A stretch of DNA of 35,633 nt, taken from Parvularia atlantis (taxonomy: Eukaryota; Opisthokonta; Rotosphaerida). Positions 20,737-30,100 of the stretch are shown piece after piece. Positions within the stretch are counted from its first letter, which is position 1, and the number at the start of each line of letters is the position of its first letter. The position numbers and the translations under genes were made by a program. The notes under the pieces are model-generated. The model saw only the letters and a list, made by a program, of their open reading frames with translations. It had not been told where the DNA came from and made no database searches. The DNA lies in NCBI GenBank assembly GCA_943704415.1, contig CALSCO010000759.1:1-35633 (forward strand). Direction: 5' to 3'.

Positions 20737-22761
20737 TCACATGGCGAACGCCGCGGCCGCAAAGAGGATGTCGTGGAAGATGTCGTTGATGCTGCCGACC
20801 GCCGAGGCCGCCCCGAAGACCAGCGGCGCCTGCAGGCCCGCGGCCATCTTGCGCGCGGCGACGGTGATCGTCACCTGCGCGCACGGCTGCTGAGACTCTC
20901 GCGCGGCTGGGCGCAACCGGCGCACCTTGACGTCGAAAGCCTGCTTGGAGAAGACGTCGTTCTTCATCCCGAGCAGGAAGACACGCGTGCCCTCGTTGTA
21001 CGTGCGCACGTGGCGGTGCCAGAGCGGCACGGCCTCCATCGCGTCCAGGCCCTGGCACAGGTCGAAAGTGATGATAATGCAGTTGGCCTTCGCGAAGACG
21101 TGCGAGCGCATGTGCGGCGTCGCGGGCGCGTCGACCGTGCCCGTGCTCTCCCTGCGCCGCCGCACTGTGGTGGTGAGCCGCAGGCCGGCGTACGTGCCGA
21201 GCGCGCACCAGATCTCGATGATGCAGTCGCCGTCGTCCTCGTCCGGGTCTACCACGCGCCTGCACTGCACCTGCAGCCCGCGCGTCGGATGGTACGCCTG
21301 TTGCGCGCCCACGTCAGCGCCAGCAGTATGGCGTCGCCAATGCCACCGACGCGCCTCGGAGAAGGTGCCGTCGACAAAGGCGTTGATCAGGCTCGACTTG
21401 CCGCTGCTCGTGTCGCCCACAACAACGACCTTGAGCACGGGCGCGTCGACGCCCTTGCGCCGCGTGCCGCGCAGGCTGAGGCTGGCGAGGCTGCGGCGCG
21501 ACTGCACCGGAGTGCGGCTGAGCGACACGGAGCGTGGCGGCGCAGAACGCGTTACGCACGTGCCGCGAGCTGTCAGACGTGACGGACGAGACCGACATCT
21601 TGCGCTGGGGCACAATGTCGCCGGGCCCGCGCGCCTCCGAGTTGAGGCTGTGCGTCGACTGGCTGCGCTCGGACCCGGCGCGCGCGAGCGGGTGCAGCTG
21701 GCCGTTGCTTTCTGGCGTGCTCTCGGTGCGAGAAACGGCGTCTGCTGCGCGCGTCAGACCGCCGAGCGGCGGGCTGCAGCGCCCAACGCACCCTTGCGCG
21801 GGCCGCTGGAGGCCGAGCGCTTGAGCGAGCGGTCGGAGCCGGCGCGCGGACGGATCGTCTTGGCGCCGTGCCCGTTGACCTCGTCCGGCACCGTCAGGGA
21901 CGACGACGAGTCAAAGCTCGGGTCGATGCTGAGGCTGCTGCGCGGTGCCTCGACGAACGGCGCCGGTGTTGGTGCCGGTACCGCTGCTGCTAACGCCGGC
22001 TCGTCCTGCAGCTGCGGCTGCGGCGGCAGCGGCTCGTCGTCCTGGGCCATCCGCGCGTCGCGCACGGCGGCCGAGAGCGACGGGCGCCCGCGCGGGATCG
22101 TGCGCAGCGACACGGCGCGCTGCAGGAAGCTCTTGCGCGCGGGCTTGGCCTCGGACGGCTCGGCGACGTCGGCGTCGGCGTCGGCGGCCGCGGCGAGCGG
22201 CGGGCTGCCGACGTTGGGCGAGGCGGGCGGCGAGGCGGGCGCGGACGCGGCGTCGTGCTCGGCGTGCGGTGCGGGCGCGGGCGCGGGCGCGGGCGCGGCA
22301 GCCGGCGACATGCGCCGCATGACGCGCGAGAAGGCGTTGCGCAGCGACAGCGACGACGAGCGGCGCACGCCCGCGGGCGAGGGCGAGTCGTTGAGCGGCT
22401 GTTGTTGTGTTGGCGGCTGCTGCTGCTGCTGCGAAGGCGTTGCGGGATCCGCGTCCATCACGACCACCGCGGGCACGCCCGGTGCGGCCGTGCCGCCGCC
22501 CTCGGCGCCCGGGCTGCGCTCGCGCCGCCGCGCCGAGGCCGGCGTGGTGGGCGTGGTGGGCGTGGCCGCGTGCTCGCTCTTGAGGCTGCTCGACCGCGCG
22601 TGGCCGGCCCCGGGCGACGGCGAGCCGGTCGTGAGCGGGCTGGGCGCGGGCGGCGACAGCGCGCCCTCAGTCCCCGCGGTGGTGGCGGCGGTGCGGCGCC
22701 GTGTGCTGCCAGCGCGACGAACAGACGCCTTGCGCGTAGGCGTGACAGCAACCCCGTCCAT
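20737..22761 (-). CDS. Tem1/Spg1-like Ras-family GTPase with long N-terminal extension
   Basis: Five exons (22761-21792, 21744-21560, 21501-21355, 21297-20926, 20874-20737) give 603 residues. The first 400 or so are Ser/Pro/Ala-rich and low complexity, with many basic-Ser sites (RKASV, RRSSS, RSASS) that could be kinase targets. The G domain starts at LKVVVVGDTSSGKSSLINAF (P-loop intact) and has GTFSEAYHPTRG (switch I Thr kept), a G4 of MKND where Spg1/Tem1 has TKYD, and a C-terminal AARKMAAGLQAPLVFGAAS...IFHDIL that mirrors Tem1/Spg1. The switch II DxxG is replaced by CALG, and an Arg/Ser/Thr-rich insert follows. Tem1/Spg1 triggers mitotic exit and septation; whether this copy hydrolyses GTP is doubtful. 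A NAGNAG acceptor occurs at 21742-21747. Confidence 0.75.
21298..21354 (-). other. GC-AG intron in the GTPase gene
   Basis: Joining GTFSE to AYHPTRG recreates the Ras-family switch I spacing (F-x-E-x-Y-x-x-T-x-G). The minus-strand donor after GAG is GCGCGT and the acceptor AACAG, with GCTGACG upstream. GT alternatives inside the region give the wrong phase. Confidence 0.75.
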
Positions 22762-22873
22762 GCCAGACTTATTTCTGGACACGCCGGACCACGCGCTCTC
22801 CGCGCCGCCGCCGAGGCAGCCGCAGCGGAAGCAGCCGCAGCCGCAGCCGCAGCGCGTGGACAGGGGCGTGCGG
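22762..22873. promoter_or_regulatory. Divergent region between the GTPase and sulfotransferase genes
   Basis: If the sulfotransferase starts at 22874, this 112-bp stretch is the shared promoter. It has a short AT-rich block (ACTTATTTCTGGAC, 22767-22780) and a CCGCAG repeat. It is also open in frame with the sulfotransferase back to an ATG at 22760, which overlaps the opposed GTPase ATG in a CATG palindrome. Confidence 0.45.
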
Positions 22874-24278
22874 ATGCAGCGCGCACGCTCGCGCGTGGCC
22901 GCCGCCGTCACGACCTGCGTCGCCCTGCTGCTCGTGCTCGCCGCGGCGCGGGCGACGGTCGAGCGCATGCACAGCACGGGCCACGCCGCCCGGCCCGCCG
23001 TCGACAGCGCGCCCGCGCGAGAGGCCGCCGACGAGCGCGACGGGCCGGGAAGAGGGGCGCGGGTGGTGGAGGAGTGCGGTGTCGTGACATGTGCGGTCGC
23101 GCAGGGTTGGTCTGAAACGCAGTCGTGACACGGACGACGCAGCACGCTTCCGCGACGAACTCGGCGCCGCGGCCGACGCATCCGACGCCGACGCCGACGA
23201 CGCGCTCACGCGGAGGCTCAGCACCGAGCTGCGCGGCCAGGTTGTGGCGCTGGCGTCGTACCCGCGCTCGGGCAACTCGCTGGCGCGGCTGCTGCTCGAG
23301 AAGCTCACGGGCGTCGTGACGGGCTCGATCTACAACGTGCGGGGCGCCATCGTGTGCCTGCTGCGCCGCTGCCACTCACACGGCGGGCGGGCATGCGCAC
23401 GCAGGACGAGCGACTGCGCCGGCAGGGCTGGCAGGGCGAGGGTGTGTTCGCGGCCGAGCGCGTCATGGTCGTCAAGACGCACGACCCGATGTTTGCGCGG
23501 CACTCGCAGCCGGACTTTGTCTTCCAACGCGTCGTCTACCTCGTGCGCAACCCGATCGACGCCATCTGGTCGCACTTCAACCTGGCGCTCGCGGGTGACC
23601 ACGACCGCTCGATCAACGCGACCGGGTGGGTGGCGCCGCCGTGCGCGTGCTTGCGCGCAGCCCGCGTGCCTGACCCGCACTGCCGCGCCGCAGCGCTGAG
23701 GAGGACGTGGCCTCACGCTGGCGACGCTTCGCGAGCAAGCAGCCCAAGCTGTGGCGCGAGCACGTGCAGCACTGGCGCAGCGTGAGCGAGCGCGTGCCAA
23801 TGATCACCGTGCGGTGCGCACCGCTGCCTCTGACACGGCCGGACTGCTGCCAGTGGCTGACACGGAGGCGTGGCGGCAGGTACGAGGACCTGACGAGCGA
23901 CGGCGAGGGCGAACTGCAGCGCATGTCGCAGTTCCTCTTCCCGCACGTGCAGGGCGATGCGACGCTGCTGCGGCGCCTGCGCTGCGCCGTGCAGACGTCG
24001 ATCAACGCGGGCGAGCATCAGGGTGCGTTGCCCACACGGCGCGCCGTTGACCACGATGCGATCCAACGCGCCCGGTCGCAGTCGGCGGGTACCGCCCTCG
24101 CAGCGCGTCCACCGGCGCGGCGGGTGACCTGCGCAGCCAGCTGCTGTCGTACGAGGCCGAGCGCCACATCCTGCGGCAGACGTTTGTTGAGCTGTGCGCG
24201 CTCGGCTACGGCCCGTGGCTCACGCAGCGCTACCGCCTCGCGTGCCCCGAGAGCGACGAGCCGGCGCGGCGAGCATAG
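22874..24278 (+). CDS. WSCD-like sulfotransferase, type II membrane protein
   Basis: Six exons (22874-23073, 23123-23336, 23405-23625, 23694-23813, 23880-24022, 24082-24278) give 364 residues. A signal anchor (VAAAVTTCVALLLVLAAARA) follows a basic start, as in Golgi sulfotransferases. The PAPS 5'-phosphosulfate loop is ASYPRSGNSLARLLLE, typical of WSCD-type and related sulfotransferases. VVKTHDPM and RVVYLVRNPIDAIWSHFNL supply the 3'-phosphate site region, and YEDLTSD the conserved late motif. The acceptor substrate is not predictable; a glycan or glycoprotein is likely. An in-frame ATG at 22760 would add 38 Gln/Pro-rich residues. I prefer 22874 because it puts the anchor at the N-terminus and leaves a normal promoter. 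Confidence 0.8.
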
Positions 24279-24391
24279 AACATACACGGCCCATGTAATC
24301 ACCCTGCACCCACACCACACCACACCACGCCACACCTGCACTAGCACGCTGCAAACTGAAGGAGAACGCGGCGCGCCAAGGCATTATCAGG
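24279..24391. other. Spacer with CCACA-type repeats
   Basis: The 113-bp spacer between two co-oriented genes contains a run of ACACC units (about 24309-24336) and is poorer in GC than the genes around it. No named promoter element is visible. Confidence 0.6.
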
Positions 24392-26237
24392 ATGGGAATT
24401 GCGAACGCAGAAGGACAAGGTTCCCAGCGTGGCGCGGTGTCATCGACGCCGCGCACTCATCCGCGCCAGCCGACGATGCTCAAGGGCTCGCTCAAGCACC
24501 TGATGGAGAACCTCGAGGCGTTCGCGAGCCTGCCGGCGTCGCCCGTGTCGATCCGGCAGCTCATCTCGCACGGTAGCTGGCGCGGCCGCGGCGTTGCGCG
24601 CACAGCAGGCGCTGATCGATGGGCTCGCAGGGTCGCAGCCATCGCGCCGCGCGCTGCTCTTCTCGGCGCAGTTCCTGCACAACGAGCTCCCCATCCGCAT
24701 CGCGCACAGCATCCGCCAGCTCGAGGTGCTCCCGCACGGCCTGAGCGACACGGACGACATCCGCCAGCTGCGCAGCGACTACCTGCGCTCGTTCGAGGAT
24801 CTGCTCAGCTTCCCGCGCATGACCCTCCCGCCCGTGCCCGGCGTCCTCCCGCACGGCTTCGACTACGCCCTCGGCACGGTCGAGACCGCGCGCATGTTCC
24901 GCAAGACGGACCTGCGCGCGATCAAGGGCACGCTCGAGAGGCTGCTGGACGAGCCGGCGCTCGGGCGCGTCTTCGACAGCCAGCGCGACAGCTTCCTGGA
25001 CCTGCTGCAGCAGATCCGCGACCGGCACCAAGACGGTGCGTGAGTGCCTGCGTGCGCGTGTGCTCGGTAGCCCGCTTACCCGTACGCGCCCGCAGACACG
25101 ATTGCGATGGGGCGCGCGCTGCACGAGCTGCGTCTGCGCCTCGGGCCCAAGTCGCTCACCAGCCTGCCGCTGAACGACTTCCTGAACCCGTTCCACCGCA
25201 ACCGTATCGGCTTCCGCCTGCTGCTCGGGCACCACATCGGTGTGCGCCCCCCATGCGGAGTGCGCGACGGACGGCTGACTTTATGGCCGCGGCGGTTCAG
25301 CACTCAGCGCGGGCTCGCAGGAGGGCCACATCGGCATCGTCAGCCCGACGTGCGTGTGCCCGCAGCGCGTGACGACTCTGATCGCTCGGCCGCGCAGCTG
25401 CAACGTGCGCCAGATCGTCGAGGCCGCGGGCAACTCGGCCGCGTTCCTGTGCATGCAGCACTACCCGTCCGCCGTCCCACCCGAGGTGCTCTTCCACGAG
25501 TGCGTGGTGGTACCCGCGCCGGTTGAGAGCGACGCGCCGGCCTGGGCCGGGACCGGTGGCGGCGAGGCAGCGCCCCGACCTGCACAACCTGCATCGCTCA
25601 CGTTCCCGTTCATCCCGTCGATCCTGTACTACATCAGCTTCGAGTTGCTCAAGAACTCGCTGCGGGCGTCGGTCGAGCTGGCGCTGCGACGCGGGGCGCC
25701 GACGAGCCCGCCGCCCGTGAGCGTGGTCATTGCGTCGCAGGGCGAGGTGCGCTGCCGCGCGCGTTCACCGTCACCGTGCCGCGGGCCCGAACGATCGTGT
25801 GTGGCGCGCGCAGGACATGGCCATCAAGTTCTCCGACCAGGGCGGGGGCATCCCGCGGTCGGCGCTCGACCACGTCTGGTCATACACATACACGACCGCG
25901 CCGCCACTGTCGGTCATCGGTGCGCCGCGCGCCTCAGTGCCGCCGCTGCGTGTAACCGTGCGGCCGCGCCCGCAGACAGCAACCGCCCGGGCGGCGCGCG
26001 CATCACGCCAATGGCCGGCTTCGGCTACGGGCTGCCGGTCTCGCGGCTGTACGCACGCTACTTTGGCGGCGACCTGCGGCTGATGAGCATCTACGGCTAC
26101 GGCACCGGTGCCGTGCACGCACGCACCACCAGCGCCGCCTCCCTGTGCGTCTGACGCGCGCATCCGCGCCACGCACAGACGCGTACCTGTACCTCAACCG
26201 CATCGGCGACGTGGTGGAAGCGCTGCCGCCCAGATGA
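24392..26237 (+). CDS. Mitochondrial PDK/BCKDK-family protein kinase
   Basis: Phosphorylates and switches off a mitochondrial 2-oxoacid dehydrogenase (pyruvate or branched-chain). Eight exons (24392-24572, 24631-25035, 25096-25239, 25301-25355, 25398-25746, 25814-25919, 25976-26107, 26179-26237) give 476 residues from the first ATG. N-terminal regulatory helices: PASPVSIRQLISHG, SAQFLHNELPIRIAH. GHKL ATPase part: N-box ELLKNSLRA, G1 SDQGGGIPRS with VWSYTYTTAP, G2 GFGYGLPVSRLYARYFGG, and GYGTDAYLYLNRI at the end. The first intron is best placed at 24573-24630, which restores the conserved join and phase. An ATG at 24476 is an alternative start; neither gives a textbook targeting peptide. PDK and BCKDK cannot be told apart from sequence by eye. 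Confidence 0.92.
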
Positions 26238-26355
26238 CGCTCACAGATGACGCTTGTGCAGTGATTGCTAATTGCGATGTGTCCATAGCCGCCACAGCCG
26301 CTGCCGCCATGGCGCGTCTCACACGCTCCGCACTGCGCAGGTCGCAGGCGGCGCG

Positions 26356-27054
26356 ATGGCGGGCGCGCGCGACCCGAACGCGGTCACGTTCACGTGCCTC
26401 AACGGCATGTACGCGCCGCGCAAGCTGCGCGTGAGCGATTTCCCTGCGGTGATCGGCCGCCAGACGGTGCGCGCTCCGTGTTTTTTGTGGTTGGATCCGT
26501 GGGCTGAGCGCACGCCGCGCCCCAGGGCGAGACGGAGGACGTGCACAGCCTGCTGTTTGCCAGCAAGATCGTCTCGCGGCAGCACGCGCGCGTCTCGTGC
26601 CGTGACAACAAGGTGCCGCGCTGCTGCCCCGCGCCGCCGTGCCCGCCGCGTGAACCGACCGCCCCATGACCCAGTACTTCATCCAGGACACGCGCAGCGC
26701 CGGCGGCACCTTCGTCAACCACCGGCGTCTGTCCGCGCCCAAGGAGGAGTCGCCGTGGACCGAGCTCAGCGACGGCGACGTGATCGCGCTCGGCACCGAC
26801 TACGAGCTCGACGACGGTGGGCGGCGACGCGGCCGCCCCGCCTCGCTCACCGCCTCGCGCCCGCGCAGTCGTCGTCAAGGCCGTGCGCTTCTTCGTGCAG
26901 ATGCCGCAGAGCCACCGCGCCAGCCGCATCCTGACTGACGACGAGGTGTCGGGCACGGACACGACCGTGATCCTCAAGGTCGAGAAGGTGCGCGCGCCTC
27001 GCGAGGTCGCACCGCTGCTCATCGGCCGCTGCACGTCAAGACGCTCTACTTCAT

Positions 27055-27101
<47 letters not shown>

Positions 27102-30100
27102 GCAGCGGGCAGACGTCGCCGGCCGTGTCGCCGTCGCCTGGGCGCTCACCCTCGCTGCCGTCCGACGTCGAGGCCGGCATGAGCGGCCTGAACCTGGCGC
27201 AGCGCGAGCTGTCGGTGCGTGCCCGTGCGTGTGCGCGTGCGCATGGCTGCACTCGCTGACGCCGCCGCAGACAAACATCGTCGTGTTCACGCGCGAGGGT
27301 GACAGCAAGCTTGTGCCGTGCACGACCCGCACGACGGCCGCGCAGGTGCTCCAGTTTCTAAACCTGCCCGCGTCGTTCAAGCTGTACGTGATTCGCAACC
27401 GGCTGTACGGTGCGTGCGTGCGTGTGCACCACGCAGTGACCGAGCGGTCGAAGCTCACGTGCGGCGCAGAGCGCGAGCTGCGCGCGACCGAGTGCCCGGC
27501 CGCCCTCTTGATGCAGCTGCTGGAGCAGAGCGGCTTCTCGCTCGAGCTGGGCCTGCTCTCGGAGGCGACGCACAAGGACAACAGCTACCTGGTGCAGTTC
27601 ATCTGCAGCGACGAGGGCGAGCACACGCAGGTCGTCAAGGCACGCCGTGCTTGAGTGCTGCTCGCGCGTGCATCCTCGTCTGAGCGCGCTTTGCGCGCGC
27701 AGAACCAGTCACTTGAGATCTCGTCCGTCGTTGACCTGTCCTGGCGCAACCTGACGACGATTGAGCCGCTGCTGCAGCGCCTCTCGCAGCAGGCCGTCAG
27801 CCGCATCGACCTGTCCGGCAACGCGTCCCTGCGCAGCGCCATGCCGCCCTCGCTGCCCCCGACCATCTGCGGCAGCCTGTCGGAGCTGATCCTCACCGAC
27901 CTCGCCATGACCACCGTGCCCGAGGTCGTCTCGCAGCTGTTTGCGCTCAAGCTGCTAGACCTGTCGCGCAACGCCCTTGTGGCTATTCCGCCGGCGATCT
28001 TCACCAACCTGGCCGAGCTGCACAAGACCGTGCATGCGAGCGTGCCGGACGCGGTCGTCGGCCTGCGCACTCTGCGCATCGGCGGCAATCGCCTCGTCAA
28101 CATCCCGAGCTCGATCAGCAAGCTCACGCCTGCGCTCGAGACGCTCTGCATCGACAACAACGACCTCGCGATCCTGCCCGACGTCATCGGCGACCTCACG
28201 CGCCTGGTCTGGCTGGACGTGTCGCACAACAGCATCGTGAGCGTGCCCAATGCCGTCTTTGCCCTGCCCGAGCTCCAGACCTTCCTCTGCGCCGGCAACC
28301 AGCTCCAGGCGCTCCCGCCGGCATTCTACCAGAGCAGTGCGCCGCACGATCCACGTTGCGTCTCGTGCTGCCAGCTGACACGCGGCCGCGCAGGGTCCTT
28401 GGCCTTTGTGGACGCACGCCGCAACCGGCTCAAGGCGTTTGGCGACTGCTCACGTGCGCTCGGCCCGTTGTTTGTGCGCGTGGGCACGTACTCACTCGCC
28501 GACGCGCCAGGCATGCCTGGCCTGACGACGCTGCTGCTCAACGATAACAAGACGCTCGAGACGCTCGACTTGTCCAGCGCGAGCATCGCCTCGGCATCGG
28601 CAAGCGACTGTCGCGTGACCGACGTGTCGTTCGCGGGCACGCCCGCGACCGCGGCGCCGGCAACCCCGCGAGGCACACCCCTGCCGCCGCCACTCGTCTC
28701 GCCGTTGCCGCCCGTGACGCCGACAGGCGATGCCGCGCGGGGGTGCGTGCTGCCCCGCTCAACACTGCCGTGTGTTGACGTCCCGCGTGCACAGGGTCGC
28801 CGCGGCACTGCCACCACCGCTGGTGCCTCGTGGCGGCGGTGCCAACATGACGACGCTCGACCTGACCGGCTGCGGGCTCGCGGCGCTACCGGCCCAGCTG
28901 CCCGCCAAGCTGCAGCACCTGCTGCTCGCGCGCAACCAGCTCACGCGTACGATGGAGTAGTGGGCGCGCAGCGGATCGCGCAGCTAATCGCTCACACGCG
29001 CGCGCAGTGCTCCCTGCATCCATCGGCACCTGCACCAACCTAGAATCGCTCAGCGTCAGCCACAACAGGCTGCAAACGCTCCCTGCACTCTCCTGTGCGT
29101 ACACGGCGGCTACGGCGCACCGCTGGCGGCTCACTAAGGCGCGCACCAGCCCTCACCGCCCTCACTCTGCTCGACTGCAGCGACAACGAGCTGCGTGCCA
29201 TGCCGGCCGACGTGTGGGCGCTGCCGCTGTCGACGCTGCGCGCGGCGTCCAACCGCCTCGAGGTGCGCGCGTTCGCTGTGATGCAGCCACACCCCGCTGA
29301 CTTGCCCCACGCGCGGCAGACGTTCGCTGTGCCGGCGCCGTTCAACCCGCGCGCGTCGCCGCTCGTCGCGTCGCTGCAGGTGCCGCCAGCCTGCCGCGCG
29401 TTCGCATCCACTGACTCATTGCGCAGATCCTCAGCCTTGGGCGCAACCGCCTCGCGGCCGACCGCAACCTGTTTGGCCTGATCCTCCTGCTGACGGGCCT
29501 GCGCCTGCTTGACCTCAGCTATAACGACATCGCCGAGCTGCCGCCCAACCTCGGCCTGCTGTACCGGTGCGCGCTGCCACGCCGTGTGGCGGTGTCTGAC
29601 GCGTGCTGCAGGCTGAACGAGCTTTACCTCTCTGGCAACCGCCTGCGCGCGCTGCCGGACGACGTCGAGAAGCTGCGCAGCCTCGTCGTGCTCACGCTGG
29701 CGGGTGCGCACGCGGTGGGTACATGTGCCGCAGCGTTTATCGTGCGGCACGCAGGCAACGAGATGACGACCCTGCCGGGCGGCATGTCAAAGCTCAAGCA
29801 GCTGCGCTTCCTCGACGCGTCATTCAATCAGCTCTCGTACGACCCGGGCCAGTGGCCGCAGTGCTGGAACTGGTGCACGTCCGCGCGCGGCGCGCTTGGT
29901 GTGCTTAGCGCACGCGCGTCGCAGGGTCTGGAACAAGGACCTGGCCCACCTGGACCTGTCGGGCAACGAGAACTTGGTCGTGGCCTCGGCGCAACGCGAG
30001 CTCGTCGACTTTGCGCAGCTGCCGCGCCTGCGCATCCTCGACGTGCGCGATGTCAAGGTGGGGGCGCACGGGCGGTGCCGCGATCTGGGTACTCACGGAC

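Noticed and set aside
21754-23128. Plus-strand long open frame opposite the GTPase N-terminal extension
   Set aside because: Only its last part (from about 22760) is supported, as the sulfotransferase first exon. The rest mirrors the Ser/Pro-rich extension on the minus strand and shows no domain.
27053-27110. CAG run as a possible insertion or non-coding microsatellite
   Set aside because: It is in frame within an exon joined in phase on both sides, so it is coded polyglutamine.
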